Positions 1-8,290 are shown, numbered from the stretch's first letter. The stretch: 64,000 bases of DNA from Nonomuraea fuscirosea (GCF_003001935.1 NZ_PVNG01000022.1:169681-233680); one strand, 5' to 3'. The notes: generated from the sequence alone by a model not told the origin. Translations and numbers: made by a program.

Positions 1-165
1 CGCGTCGGCGGCCAGGTCGTCCGCCCCGGCCAGGGAGAAGGCGTAGTCGTGCAGCCGCTCGGCGTAGGAGTCGTACAGCTTGGCGGGAGCATCGGTCTCC
101 GTCCGGCTCAGCGCTTCGACGAGCTGCTGATCGGCGGCACGATCGACGGTCGGCCATCCAGGCAC
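1..165 (-). CDS. RNA polymerase sigma factor, sigma-70 family (5' end only)
   Basis: Only the first 55 codons lie in the window; the gene runs off the left edge. Read on the minus strand it opens with GTG at 165, preceded by a GGGAGGGAAA ribosome-binding site about 5 nt away. The peptide contains KLYDSYAERLHDYAFSLAG, which resembles the start of sigma region 2 in ECF-type factors (the 'LYxxYxxRLxxYAxxL' pattern), after a short N-terminal extension. The role inferred is promoter recognition by RNA polymerase, probably as an ECF or SigM/SigE-like alternative factor. The subgroup cannot be assigned because regions 2.4 and 4 are outside the window. Confidence 0.7.
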   Translation of the reverse strand, partial: MPGWPTVDRAADQQLVEALSRTETDAPAKLYDSYAERLHDYAFSLAGADDLAADA

Positions 166-241
166 GGATTTCCCTCCCCGCGGGTAGCACAGGCGCTTCG
201 GCCCCACGCGGAGAGGACGCGGCCGTCAACAGGCCGGTTCG

Positions 242-268
242 CCCTTCATGCCCAATGGGCATGAAGGG
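242..268. terminator. Perfect hairpin terminator
   Basis: A 12-bp perfect inverted repeat (CCCTTCATGCCC / GGGCATGAAGGG) with a 3-nt AAT spacer lies 7 bp beyond the stop codon of the VWA-domain gene (minus strand) and is followed there by no long U-tract, as is usual for actinobacterial terminators. Confidence 0.7.
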
Positions 269-274
269 GGGAAA

Positions 275-2047
275 TCAGCCGTCGCAGTTGGGCGTGCAGA
301 GGCGGCGCTCCATGCCCTGCAAGAAGAAGTCGCGGACCTGGAGGATGTTCTCGGCGATGTACGCCTCGCCGCCCGTGGCCTTGGCCAGGGTCTCCATCTG
401 CTTCTTGCCCTTCTTGGCGTCCGGTCCGAACGCGATGAGCAGGATGGAGATCGGCCGCTTCGGGTTGTAGGTCTTGGTCAGGTACTGGATGATCTCGGAG
501 TTCTTCACGCCGCCGTCGGGGTCGTCGTTGCCCGCGCCGTCGGTGAGGATCAGCAGGGTGTTGACCTTGTCCTGCTGGTACGTCTTCGTCAGCTGCCCGT
601 AGGCCGCCTTGACCGTGTCGTTCAGCCCGGTGTCGCCCGTGGCCTTGGCCCGCATCTGGGCGAGGGTGCTGGCCATCACGTCCTTGCGCAGCGCCCCGTC
701 GATCGACTCGCTGAGCGGCCCGACGGGGACGTTCTCCTTCCAGTCCTTGCCCTTGCCGTCCAGGTGCGTGGAGAACGTCCACAGGCCGATCTCGGATCCG
801 GCGGGGAAGAGCCCGAGGCCCTCGGCGGCGATCTTGTTGATCGCCTGCATGCGCGTCATGCCGGTGCCGGGCACGGGCAGCGCCATCGTCCCCGAGACGT
901 CGAGCAGGGTCAGCAGGCGGCTGCCCAGGTTCAGCCTGGTCCAGGTCTGCACCATCCGCGTCACGGTCGCGCCGTCCGGCGGGTCCAGCGCCACCGGGGC
1001 CTCGGGGGTGAAGCCCTTGTCCTCCGACAGCGCGTCGCCGGCCTTGCCGTCCGCGCTGCGGAACCCGGCCGCGCGCAGGACCTTCTTGGCCGACTCCGAG
1101 GAGAGCTCCTGCTTGAAGTCCGTCGCGGCCTTCAGCACGCCCGTGTCCTTGGTCAGGATCGTGACGGGGTAGTCGAGGCTGAGCGTGCCCTCCTTGGGAT
1201 AGAGGGCGACCACCGGGGCCTCGGGCTTCTTGGTGTTGTGCGCGTGGATGGCCTGCTCGGTGGTGACGCCCACCGGCACCCTGCTGCCGGACTTGACCGT
1301 GAGGCTGGCCAGCAGTGCGTTCGAGTCGGGCGCGAGCTGGCCCGACAGCTCCTTGAGCGCGCCCACCAGCGCCTTGTCCTGGCCGGCCTCCTTGGCCGTG
1401 CCGGCCGCGGCCAGCAGCGCCGCCAGGCCGGCGGAGTTCTTCTGCGGGTCGAGCGCGAGCACCCGGACCTTCCTGCCGGGGCCGTCCACGTTGGCCACGT
1501 TCGCCGCGGAGACCATGGCGGTCCAGCTCGGCTGCAGCGCCCCCGACAGCTTCTCGGCCGACGCCTTCGCCGCCGCCAGCACCACGGGGGAGCTCGCGAT
1601 CGAGCCCTCCACCTGCGGCAGCGTGTCCTTGCCTGAGATCGCGCGCATGCTCTCCATGAGCAGGCTGGAGTCGGCCACCCAGAAGTCGGCCTTGGACTTG
1701 CCCGCCGCCAGCGCGTTCGCGGTCCTGGCCGCCGCCTCCTTGGTCACCGACACCTCGACGCACTTGCTGTCGATCGAGTGCATGGCCTTGTTGTAGTTGC
1801 CGGCGATCTTGTTCAGCGCGGGCTGGATGTCCGGCGTGGCCACCACGCGCAGCGGCAGCTTGCCGGCCGTGCAGTCGTGGTCCCTGTTGAAGATCACGAA
1901 GGCCGCGACACCGAGGAGCACGGCCATGGCGACCGCTCCGGCCAGCGGAACGAGCACTCTGCCCCGGCTGTTCTTGGACCGCCTGCGGGGAGGGGGTTCG
2001 CTGGCTCGGTAGCCGTCGTCGAGCTCGTCTGTGCGGTGTCGCCCCAC
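275..2047 (-). CDS. Membrane-anchored solute-binding-like protein with C-terminal VWA domain
   Basis: 590 residues. A basic N-terminus is followed by one membrane segment (about residues 31-53), so the bulk should be extracytoplasmic. Residues ~60-360 look like a periplasmic-binding-protein fold of the molybdate/sulfate type (opening LPLRVVATPDIQPAL, with FWVADSSLLM). From ~375 there is a von Willebrand factor A domain with the MIDAS motif DVSGT near residue 383 and the later ILTDGAGND acidic loop. The combination is known in actinobacteria, but no substrate is established; metal-dependent protein binding at the surface is an inference. GTG start at 2047 with AGAGGA 5-6 nt upstream. A strong hairpin follows the stop. 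Confidence 0.8.
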   Translation of the reverse strand: MGRHRTDELDDGYRASEPPPRRRSKNSRGRVLVPLAGAVAMAVLLGVAAFVIFNRDHDCTAGKLPLRVVATPDIQPALNKIAGNYNKAMHSIDSKCVEVSVTKEAAARTANALAAGKSKADFWVADSSLLMESMRAISGKDTLPQVEGSIASSPVVLAAAKASAEKLSGALQPSWTAMVSAANVANVDGPGRKVRVLALDPQKNSAGLAALLAAAGTAKEAGQDKALVGALKELSGQLAPDSNALLASLTVKSGSRVPVGVTTEQAIHAHNTKKPEAPVVALYPKEGTLSLDYPVTILTKDTGVLKAATDFKQELSSESAKKVLRAAGFRSADGKAGDALSEDKGFTPEAPVALDPPDGATVTRMVQTWTRLNLGSRLLTLLDVSGTMALPVPGTGMTRMQAINKIAAEGLGLFPAGSEIGLWTFSTHLDGKGKDWKENVPVGPLSESIDGALRKDVMASTLAQMRAKATGDTGLNDTVKAAYGQLTKTYQQDKVNTLLILTDGAGNDDPDGGVKNSEIIQYLTKTYNPKRPISILLIAFGPDAKKGKKQMETLAKATGGEAYIAENILQVRDFFLQGMERRLCTPNCDG

Positions 2048-2181
2048 GATGTCCTCTTAGGTTGCTTGAGACCTTCCGGAGACCCTAGCGGGAGATGCTC
2101 CGCAATACTCCGGGAACGATACTCGGTGCGGTATGTGTGGCAAAACAGCCCTTTTGGTGCGACGATTACCGAGTGTTGCGG

Positions 2182-2820
2182 TCAATGGCAACAAGTGTGA
2201 CCGCCCCAGGCGCGCTTTCCCTCCCGTACGGCGACCCCCGCCAGCACCACCGCCACCACCGGATCCACCCACCACAGACCCATCGTGTTGAGCCACAGGC
2301 CCGCCAGCACGCCCGCGGCCATGGCCGCGCAGATGAGGTTCTGCGTGCCCTCGCCCGAGGTGGCGGCCGAGGCCAGCCGCCTGCCGAGCCGGCGCTTGGC
2401 CAGGCCCAGCGCCGGCATGCCGGCCAGGCTGAGCGAGGTCACCACGATCCCGAGCGCGCTCGGCGCCGCCCGCTGGCCCGCGTCCAGGTCGTGCGCGACG
2501 TGGACGATCAGATAGGGGGCCAGCAGCCAGAAGCTCAGCGCCACCAGCCGGCGCGCGGTGCTCTCGGCGCTGGACGACAGCGTACGGGCGCCGGTGAACC
2601 GCCACACCACGATCAGGCTGGCCACCGCCTCGACCAGCGCGGTCAGGCCCCAGCCGATGAGCGCGACCGAATGCGCGGCCAGGCCCGCCGCCAGGCCGAG
2701 CGTGCTCTCCACGCCGAGCCAGACCAGCGTGCACACCGAGAGCGAACGAGCGGCCCGCGCGGCGCGCAGCCACTCGGCTGACGCGGCCGGATGCTCATGA
2801 ATTCGCTGATCAGGCACCAT
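2182..2820 (-). CDS. CDF-like cation transporter, membrane domain only
   Basis: 212 residues with five or six predicted membrane helices between residues ~25 and 200. The last helix region, WWVDPVVAVVLAGVAVREG, matches the TM5/TM6 turn of cation-diffusion-facilitator proteins (usual form 'ADPxxALxIAxxxxxEG'), and SVALIGWGLTALVEA sits where the TM2 metal site lies. The usual C-terminal cytosolic ferredoxin-like domain is absent; the protein ends in a His/Cys tail (HTCCH) that could bind metal. Family assignment is by pattern only and transport activity is inferred. ATG start at 2820 with GGGGG 4 nt upstream. It is transcribed divergently from the DUF4184 gene. Confidence 0.65.
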   Translation of the reverse strand: MVPDQRIHEHPAASAEWLRAARAARSLSVCTLVWLGVESTLGLAAGLAAHSVALIGWGLTALVEAVASLIVVWRFTGARTLSSSAESTARRLVALSFWLLAPYLIVHVAHDLDAGQRAAPSALGIVVTSLSLAGMPALGLAKRRLGRRLASAATSGEGTQNLICAAMAAGVLAGLWLNTMGLWWVDPVVAVVLAGVAVREGKRAWGGHTCCH

Positions 2821-3001
2821 GAACCCCCGAACTCCCGGCTATCCGGCCGTCGACAGCGATCTGTACCGTACCCATCACTCTCCGTGACTTCATCCGATGA
2901 CGGCAAAGGACGGTCAAGCTTCGGCCGCATAATGAGCCTTTGATCGCCGAATGATCACCGGATGCGATGCTTTCGGTGAGTGGGAGATCCGGGGGGATTT
3001 C

Positions 3002-3772
3002 GTGCCGTTCACGCCCAGCCACATCGCCGCCGTCGTGCCGCTGATCACCTCGTCCCGGCTGCGCCGGATCGTCGATCCATGGGCGCTGGCGATGGGCGCG
3101 ATGGTCCCCGACCTGCCGATCTTCCTGCCGTTCCTGCCCGACTACACGGACTGGCACTCCTGGCTCGGCGTGGTCACCATCGACCCGCTCGCGGTGCTGA
3201 TCCTGCTGCCCTTCTTCCACCTCGTCCTGCGCGACCCGCTGATCTCGCTCCTCCCGCCCGCGCTGGCGGGCCGGGCCGCGCTGCTGACCCCCGAGCGCCC
3301 GCGGCTGCTCCCCATGCTCGCCGGAGCCGTGGTCGGAGCCGCCACCCACGTGCTGTGGGACAGCTTCACCCACTCCACCGGCTCCGTGGAGTGGGGCGCC
3401 TGGCTCTCCGTCTCCGTCTTCGGCGTGATCAGGCTCTTCCGCCTGCTGCAGTACACCTCGTCGGCGATCGGCCTGGCCGTGGTGGTGTGGTGGGCCTGGC
3501 GCGGGCTGTCCAGGATGCCCGCGGCGCCCGTACCCGACCGGCTGCGCGTCTCCGCCCGCACCCGCCTGACCGTCCTCGCGGGCTCGGCCATCGGCATCGT
3601 GGCCGGCGCCCTCCTCTGGCCCCTCGTGGACGAGCCCAACCCGAAGTTCGGCATCGCCAGCGTGATCACCAAGACGGGCGCGGGCACCGTGATCGGCCTG
3701 TGCCTGGTCCTCGTCTGCTACGCGGCCGTCTGGCAGGTCAGGCGGCGCATGGCAGTATCGGAAGGTGCTTGA
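3002..3772 (+). CDS. DUF4184 family membrane protein
   Basis: 256 residues, several hydrophobic helices. The N-terminus MPFTPSHIAAVVPL (GTG read as Met) is the signature opening of DUF4184 proteins, as are GAMVPDLPIFLPF and the HVLWDSFTH stretch near residue 112, whose conserved His/Asp residues recall membrane metal-dependent hydrolases such as YdjM-like proteins. Function of the family is unknown. I place the start at GTG 3002 (GGGGGG 6 nt upstream) rather than the in-frame ATG at 2951, because the family begins exactly here. The stop overlaps the next gene by 8 nt, suggesting coupling. Confidence 0.75.
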   Translation: MPFTPSHIAAVVPLITSSRLRRIVDPWALAMGAMVPDLPIFLPFLPDYTDWHSWLGVVTIDPLAVLILLPFFHLVLRDPLISLLPPALAGRAALLTPERPRLLPMLAGAVVGAATHVLWDSFTHSTGSVEWGAWLSVSVFGVIRLFRLLQYTSSAIGLAVVVWWAWRGLSRMPAAPVPDRLRVSARTRLTVLAGSAIGIVAGALLWPLVDEPNPKFGIASVITKTGAGTVIGLCLVLVCYAAVWQVRRRMAVSEGA

Positions 3773-4592
3773 GTACGTCACCGCCGCCGACGACCCGCGC
3801 CTCACCGACTACACCCGGCTGAGGGACGTGGAGCTGCGCAAGAGCCTGGAGGCCGAGCGCGGCCTGTTCCTCGCCGAGGGCGAGAAGGTGATCAGGCGGG
3901 CCGTCGGCGCCGGCTACCCGATCCGCTCCGTGCTGACCACCCGCCGCTGGCTGGCGTCCCTGGAGGACGTGCTCGGCGACGCGACGGTCTACGTGGTGGA
4001 CGACGCCACCATGACCGGCATCGCGGGCTTCCCGGTCCACCGCGGCGCCCTGGCGTCGATGGAACGCCTCCCGCTGCCCGCCGTGGAGACCCTGCTGGAG
4101 GGGGGCGCGCGTCTGGGGGGCTGCGTGCGCCGCTTGCTGGTGCTTGAGGACCTGGTCGACCACGCCAACGTCGGGGCGATCTTCAGGTGCGCCGCCGCGC
4201 TCGGGGTCGGCGGCATCGTCCTGTCGCCGCGCTGCGCCGACCCGCTCTACCGCCGGGCGGTGAAGGTCGCGATGGGCGCGGTCTTCTCGATCCCGTACGC
4301 GCGCATGGACGACTGGTTCGAAGGGCTGTCCACCCTGCGCAAGGCCGGCTTCCAGACCCTCGCCCTGACCCCGGACCAGACGGCCACCCCGCTCGACACG
4401 GTCGCTCTGTCCGAGCGGGTGGCGCTGCTGCTCGGCTCCGAGGGCGACGGTCTGTCCTCCCACTGGCTGCAGGAGGCAGACGAGGCGGTGTGCATCCCGA
4501 TGAGCGGGGAGGCGATGGCGGCGGGAGTCGACTCGCTGAACGTCGTCGCGGCGGCGGCCATCGCCTGCCACGGGCTGATGCGGTCCACCTGA
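3765..4592 (+). CDS. SpoU/TrmH-family RNA 2'-O-methyltransferase
   Basis: 275 residues. The N-terminal part (to ~105) is the substrate-binding domain seen in TrmH/RlmB relatives. The SPOUT domain carries all three motifs: motif 1 around residues 129-147 (VDHANVGAIFRCAAALG, with N135 and R141), motif 2 LLLGSEGDGLS, and motif 3 IPMSG...VDSLNVVAAAAI, which form the knotted SAM pocket. The product should methylate a ribose 2'-OH in rRNA or tRNA; the exact nucleotide cannot be told. GTG start overlaps the DUF4184 stop by 8 nt, so translation is probably coupled. Confidence 0.85.
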   Translation: MLEYVTAADDPRLTDYTRLRDVELRKSLEAERGLFLAEGEKVIRRAVGAGYPIRSVLTTRRWLASLEDVLGDATVYVVDDATMTGIAGFPVHRGALASMERLPLPAVETLLEGGARLGGCVRRLLVLEDLVDHANVGAIFRCAAALGVGGIVLSPRCADPLYRRAVKVAMGAVFSIPYARMDDWFEGLSTLRKAGFQTLALTPDQTATPLDTVALSERVALLLGSEGDGLSSHWLQEADEAVCIPMSGEAMAAGVDSLNVVAAAAIACHGLMRST

Positions 4593-4668
4593 GCCCGCCG
4601 GTGCGGCCGGCCTTCGCGGTCCGTCCGAGACCGCCGCGTGCGCCGGCCGGCTTGCTCGCGGCGGTGCG

Positions 4669-5232
4669 TCAGCCGCCGGAGGGCGCTCCGGCCGCGGCGT
4701 CGTCGGCGGACTTGTCGGGGACCACGGTGAGGCTGACGAGGTGGCGGGTGCGGCCGTCGCCGGGTCCGTTGCCCGTGCGGCGGGTCACCACGGCCTCGAT
4801 CTCCGCGGCCAGCTCGGCGCACTCCTCCTCGCTCAGCCAGACCGCGGCCTGGCGGCAGAGCAGCCCCTCGCGGGCGGGGTCGGCGTCGTCGCGGGCGAGA
4901 TAGCGGTCCACGTCGGCCATCAGAGCCCCGCTGAACAGGGCGAAGGCGCGCTGATAGTCGTCCTTGGTCATGCTCGAACGCTCCTCCGCGTCCAGGAGCG
5001 ACCTGTCCCCGCGGACCCGGTAACCGCGTTCGACCACGCCGCGGACCCGTCTCTCGCTCACCACCTCCAGGAAACCGGCCTCGGCGAGGGCGGCGACGTG
5101 CCGGTACATGGTGGCCGGGGCGATGTCGGGCAGCCGCTCGCGCAACTGGGCCGTGGTCAGCTCGTCGGCGCCGAGCATGGTCTGCATGATGCGCAGTCGT
5201 ACGGGATGGAGCAGATGATGTGCGGTTGCCAT
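4669..5232 (-). CDS. Winged-helix (ArsR-like) transcriptional regulator
   Basis: 187 residues. Residues 1-80 form a winged helix: LLHPVRLRIMQTML (helix 1), TTAQLRERL, then the recognition helix PATMYRHVAALAEAGFLEVV and a basic wing. This is the 'helix-turn-helix 20' type found in actinobacterial ArsR-like regulators; the C-terminal ~100 residues, rich in Asp/Glu/Arg, probably sense a ligand or dimerise. No metal-binding cysteines are evident. The gene is divergent from an alpha/beta hydrolase, and a 36-bp imperfect palindrome 8 bp from its start codon is the likely autoregulatory operator. Confidence 0.8.
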   Translation of the reverse strand: MATAHHLLHPVRLRIMQTMLGADELTTAQLRERLPDIAPATMYRHVAALAEAGFLEVVSERRVRGVVERGYRVRGDRSLLDAEERSSMTKDDYQRAFALFSGALMADVDRYLARDDADPAREGLLCRQAAVWLSEEECAELAAEIEAVVTRRTGNGPGDGRTRHLVSLTVVPDKSADDAAAGAPSGG

Positions 5233-5240
5233 GTGCCCAT

Positions 5241-5276
5241 GTTCTCATGTTTGATAGCATTATCGAAATCGAGAAC
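5241..5276. promoter_or_regulatory. Imperfect palindrome, probable operator
   Basis: GTTCTC at 5241-5246 and GAGAAC at 5271-5276 bound a 36-bp dyad whose 16-nt arms match at 12 positions. It lies between the divergent regulator (start 5232) and hydrolase (start 5295), where a repressor would control both genes. Binding by the neighbouring regulator is inferred from position. Confidence 0.6.
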
Positions 5277-5294
5277 ATTCGGAAAGGCGCAGCC

Positions 5295-6233
5295 ATGCCC
5301 GAGATCGACATGACAGTGACGGCTGACGACGGAATCTCCCTGGCCGGCACCCTGACCCTCCCCGCCGGGCCGGGCCCGTACCCCGCCGTGCTGCTGCTGC
5401 ACGGCTCGGGCCCGCTCGACCGCGACGGCAACACCCGCAAGGCCGCCATGAACCTCGGCCGGCCGCTGGCGGAGGCGCTGGCGGCGGCGGGCATCGCCAC
5501 GCTGCGCTACGACCGGCGCGGCACCGGCGCCACCCCCGGCGCCTGGCGCGCCGCCGGTTTCGTCGGCAACCGCCAGGACGCCGCCGCGGCCCTGCGCGCG
5601 CTGCGGGCCCACCCCGCCGTCCTGGCCGAGGCCGTCGGCGTCGTCGGCCACAGCGAGGGCGCGACCCACGCCATGGCGCTCGCCGCGCACCACGGGGCCC
5701 GCGCCGCGGTGCTGCTGGCGGGGTACGCGGGCTCGGGTGAGGACGCCCTGCGCAGGCAGGCGCGCTCGGTCGCCCAGAGCCTGCCCGCGCCCTTACGAGC
5801 GCTGCTGCCCTCCCTGGCCGGCCGACTGATCGCCCGGGTCAAGAAGACCCGCACGGACGTGGCCCGCGTCGCCGGGGCCCCGGTCAACGCCCGGTGGATG
5901 CGCGAGTTGTTCGTCCACGACAGCCGCGACGACCTCGCCGCCATCCGCGTACCCGTCCTGGCCGTCACCGGCGACAAGGACCTCCAGGTCGACCCGGACG
6001 ATCTCGACGTGGTGCGCCGGCTGGTGCCGGGCCGGACGGAGGTCCACCGCGTCCCCGACCTCACCCACATCCTGCGCCGTGACCCCGGGCGGCCCACGCT
6101 CGCCTCCTACCGCCGCCTCCTGCGCGAGCCGGTCGACCCCGGCGTGCTCGCCCTCGTGGCCGGCTGGCTGGACCGCAACCTCGCCGCCGCCCCCGCCCGG
6201 CGGCCCGCCACGGAGCGGACGATCCCCTCCTGA
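5295..6233 (+). CDS. Alpha/beta hydrolase (dienelactone-hydrolase/YbbA-like)
   Basis: 312 residues. LLLHGSGP near residue 35 is the oxyanion-hole HGSG, and GHSEG around residue 120 is the nucleophile elbow with Ser120. A later VTGDKDLQV (Asp) and DLTHILR (His) complete a plausible catalytic triad. The family acts on esters or acyl peptides in the cytoplasm; the substrate is unknown. ATG 5295 is preferred over an upstream in-frame start because GGAAAGG sits 9 nt before it and the upstream frame would run through the operator and the divergent regulator's start. Probably repressed by the adjacent winged-helix protein. Confidence 0.8.
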   Translation: MPEIDMTVTADDGISLAGTLTLPAGPGPYPAVLLLHGSGPLDRDGNTRKAAMNLGRPLAEALAAAGIATLRYDRRGTGATPGAWRAAGFVGNRQDAAAALRALRAHPAVLAEAVGVVGHSEGATHAMALAAHHGARAAVLLAGYAGSGEDALRRQARSVAQSLPAPLRALLPSLAGRLIARVKKTRTDVARVAGAPVNARWMRELFVHDSRDDLAAIRVPVLAVTGDKDLQVDPDDLDVVRRLVPGRTEVHRVPDLTHILRRDPGRPTLASYRRLLREPVDPGVLALVAGWLDRNLAAAPARRPATERTIPS

Positions 6234-6329
6234 CCCCCACGTACGGGAGGCCCTCAGCAGGGGCGGAAAGCGCGTTTAGAAGCGTGACACGGGGCACGGG
6301 CACACACCACATCGTCGTAAGGAGATGGG

Positions 6330-6575
6330 ATGCAGCCCCTAGAGAAGGTCACAGCGCTGGGAATGAGCCTGGCGAGCGGAGCGCTGGCGGTCGCGCTCGC
6401 CAAGAAGGTGTGGACGCTGGCCACCGGGCAGGACGAGGCCCCCGACGCCGAGGACCTCGATCGCGGCTGGACGGAGGTCCTCGTCGCGGCGGCCGTGCAA
6501 GGCGCGATCTTCGGCCTGGTCAGGGCCGCGGTGCAACGTACGGGCGCCAGGACCTTCCAGCGTCGCGGCCGCTAG
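6330..6575 (+). CDS. DUF4235 family small membrane protein
   Basis: 81 residues with two hydrophobic segments (about 8-28 and 47-67) separated by an acidic loop. The layout, with KKVWTLATGQ after helix 1 and WTEVLVAAAVQGAIFGLVRAAVQR in helix 2, matches DUF4235 proteins, which are widespread in actinobacteria and have no assigned function. Strong GTAAGGAGAT ribosome-binding site 4 nt before ATG. A hairpin follows 3 nt after the stop, so the gene appears monocistronic. Confidence 0.8.
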   Translation: MQPLEKVTALGMSLASGALAVALAKKVWTLATGQDEAPDAEDLDRGWTEVLVAAAVQGAIFGLVRAAVQRTGARTFQRRGR

Positions 6576-6578
6576 AAA

Positions 6579-6596
6579 GCCTGGCCCGACCCAGGC
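6579..6596 (+). terminator. Hairpin terminator after DUF4235 gene
   Basis: GCCTGG / CCAGGC, 6-bp stem with a 6-nt loop, begins 3 nt after the stop codon. Confidence 0.45.
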
Positions 6597-6616
6597 GCGC
6601 GTGTGACCCTGGAGTC

Positions 6617-7054
6617 ATGGAGACCTTATTCGAGCACGCGGGCGGCCAGGACAAGCTGCACGAGTTCATCGAGATCTTCTACCGCAGCCTGCTGGCCGAC
6701 CCGCTGCTCCAGCCGCTCTTCGGCGCGGGCAGGGCCACCCACGTCGATCATCTGACCGCCTTCACGGTGGAGACCTTCGGCGGCCCCGACACCTTCTCCG
6801 CCGAGATGGGCGGGTTCCCGCTGCTCATCCGCGCCCACCGGGGGCTGCGGATCACCGAGGAGCAGCGGCTGCGCTTCGTCGAGTTGTACATGGCGGCCGC
6901 CGACCGCGCGGGCCTGCCCGACGACGAGCCGTTCCGGGCCGCCCTGCGCTCGCACGTGGAGTTCGGCACCGAGGTGGCCAAACAGAACTCCCACGCCGAG
7001 ACCGACGATCAGCTCCATCCCCTGCGGGAGGTGCCGCTCTGGGGGTGGGAATGA
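6617..7054 (+). CDS. Group II truncated haemoglobin (trHbO-like)
   Basis: 145 residues, the full length for a 2-over-2 globin with short extensions. Tyr22 in EIFYRSLLADPLL is the B10 ligand-stabilising tyrosine, and His74 in LLIRAHRGLRITEEQ matches the proximal F8 histidine region of trHbO proteins ('MRHAPFxI'). The last helix and tail (REVPLWGWE) are also family-like. The product should bind haem and O2 or NO in the cytoplasm; a role in oxygen handling or NO protection is inferred. ATG 6617 has a GGAG 4 nt upstream. Its stop lies 6 nt from the convergent CutA-like gene. Confidence 0.85.
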   Translation: METLFEHAGGQDKLHEFIEIFYRSLLADPLLQPLFGAGRATHVDHLTAFTVETFGGPDTFSAEMGGFPLLIRAHRGLRITEEQRLRFVELYMAAADRAGLPDDEPFRAALRSHVEFGTEVAKQNSHAETDDQLHPLREVPLWGWE

Positions 7055-7060
7055 CGGGGG

Positions 7061-7345
7061 TCAGGCCTGGCCGTCGGTGAGCCAGTCGGGGTAGCTGTCG
7101 ATGTCGTGGGTGACCGGCTCGGCCGCGACGGGCGCGTCGGGGGACGCGCGTCTGATGTGCCGCTCCAGGGCGGCGACCTGCGGGCCGGCCGCGATGAACG
7201 TGAGCTGCCAGGCGGTCGCCTCGCGACCGGGCGCCTCGGCGATGTCGATCGACGTCGCCAGGCCGGAGAAGAGGATGCCGTGAGCCAACTCGGCCGCCTG
7301 CTCGCGGCCTCCGATCGTGGTATGGACCTCGAAGAATTCCGCCAT
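7061..7345 (-). CDS. CutA1-like divalent-cation tolerance protein
   Basis: 94 residues. The N-terminal half (EVHTTIGGREQAAELAHGIL, then LATSIDI) and the helix before the end (QVAALERHIRRASPDAP) follow the CutA pattern of a ferredoxin-like trimeric protein ('xVxTTxxxxxxAxxLAxxLVExxLAACVxI' and 'LExxIxxxHPY'), and the C-terminal YPDWLTD recalls the family's YLxW ending. The usual Cys in LAAC is replaced by Ser and the central beta-hairpin with 'WxGxI' is shortened, so this is a diverged member. Metal tolerance is only a family association. Expressed away from the secreted-protein gene at 7582. Confidence 0.6.
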   Translation of the reverse strand: MAEFFEVHTTIGGREQAAELAHGILFSGLATSIDIAEAPGREATAWQLTFIAAGPQVAALERHIRRASPDAPVAAEPVTHDIDSYPDWLTDGQA

Positions 7346-7581
7346 GAGGTCGTCCTTAACGGGGAGGTGACGGGCCTCACCTTACCCGCCGAATGTGCGG
7401 TGAGCGGTCATTCGCCGGGAAAGTCCACATGGTGAGCGTGGCGGACCCGCGCCGACTGGTCGACGCCCATGCACTCCCTTCCTGCGCATGGTGAAGGAGG
7501 TCGAACGGCGTCCACCGATGATGCACAATGTGAACGATCGATTACTGAGTGTGATCGGTCGGCATCGTCGAGAGGGGACCC

Positions 7582-8175
7582 ATGAACGCGGCCTGCATCC
7601 TCGCACTCGCCACGACGGCGGGCACCCCGCTCCTGGCCCCGGCACTCGCACCCGCTCCACCACCGGCCCTCGCGCCGGCAGTGGTCAGGACCCCGATGTC
7701 GGCCCCGGCGCCGGCTGCCGCGTTGACGTGTGCCGTCTCCACGCCGACCGGGCGGCCGGTGACCTTCGCGCCCAAGGTCGGGCTGACGCCACGGCGGGTG
7801 ACGGCGCGAGCCGATCTTGAGCTCACCGGGTGCTCGTCGCCCGACGGTTCGGCCGCGTACCTGCGTTCGGGCTGGGCCGTCGTGAAGGCCGAGGCGCGGG
7901 CGTCCTGCGCCAGCGCCCGTCAGGTGCGCGGCCGGGCGGTGGTCACCTGGTTCGGCGCCGACGGCCGTCCCGTCGGCACCTCCCGGCTGCGCGTCCGCGC
8001 CGACCGCCTCGTGGCCCAGCGCCCGGCCGACACGCTGCTGACCGGCGACGTCGCGGCGGGCCTGCTCGTGGGAGAACGCGTCCAGGGCGGCATCTCGCCC
8101 GCCACCGCCCTGCTCGACTGCGCCACCAGAGGCATGGCCGCCCTCCCGGGCAACGGCCGCATCACCTTCAGCTGA
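7582..8175 (+). CDS. Secreted Pro/Ala-rich hypothetical protein
   Basis: 197 residues. The first ~45 residues are hydrophobic and Ala/Pro-rich with no strong basic start, probably a signal region followed by a flexible linker. The remainder (residues ~48-197) has four cysteines in two likely pairs and alternating hydrophobic residues expected of a beta-sandwich; I do not recognise the family. GAGAGGGG 5 nt before the ATG supports this start. A short tandem repeat lies 20 bp past the stop, between this gene and the convergent DD-peptidase gene. Confidence 0.6.
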   Translation: MNAACILALATTAGTPLLAPALAPAPPPALAPAVVRTPMSAPAPAAALTCAVSTPTGRPVTFAPKVGLTPRRVTARADLELTGCSSPDGSAAYLRSGWAVVKAEARASCASARQVRGRAVVTWFGADGRPVGTSRLRVRADRLVAQRPADTLLTGDVAAGLLVGERVQGGISPATALLDCATRGMAALPGNGRITFS

Positions 8176-8194
8176 TCCCCGACCTCACCCGGCC

Positions 8195-8290
8195 TCGACC
8201 TGGCCCCGGTCCCGGATCTCGACCTGGCCCCGGTCCCGGATCTCGACCTGGCCCCGGTCCCGGATCCCGACCTGGCCTCGGTCCCGGGCC
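8195..8290. repeat. Four tandem copies of a 24-bp repeat
   Basis: Units begin at 8195, 8219, 8243 and 8267; the first three are identical and the fourth carries a few changes, followed by a partial fifth copy to ~8308. The core is GACCTGGCCCCGGTCCCGG. It sits between two convergent genes. A 24-bp unit keeps frame, but no start or ribosome-binding site makes it coding. Confidence 0.85.

Noticed and set aside
246..1763. Long open frames antisense to the VWA-domain gene, on both strands
   Set aside because: High-GC codon bias makes long shadow frames; their translations are Arg/Gly/Pro-rich with no domains, while the minus-strand VWA frame has clear motifs.
6271..6299. SigB-like promoter GTTT...GGGCAC before the DUF4235 gene
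   Set aside because: Only half-consensus; spacing is acceptable but the -10 is not GGGTA. Not strong enough to list.
7364..7396. Iron-box-like half-site before the CutA-like gene
   Set aside because: One half resembles TAAGGTGAGGC but the other half does not match, unlike the near-consensus box at 10827.
7428..7493. 21-codon frame before the secreted-protein gene
   Set aside because: No good ribosome-binding site and no hydrophobic or conserved pattern.
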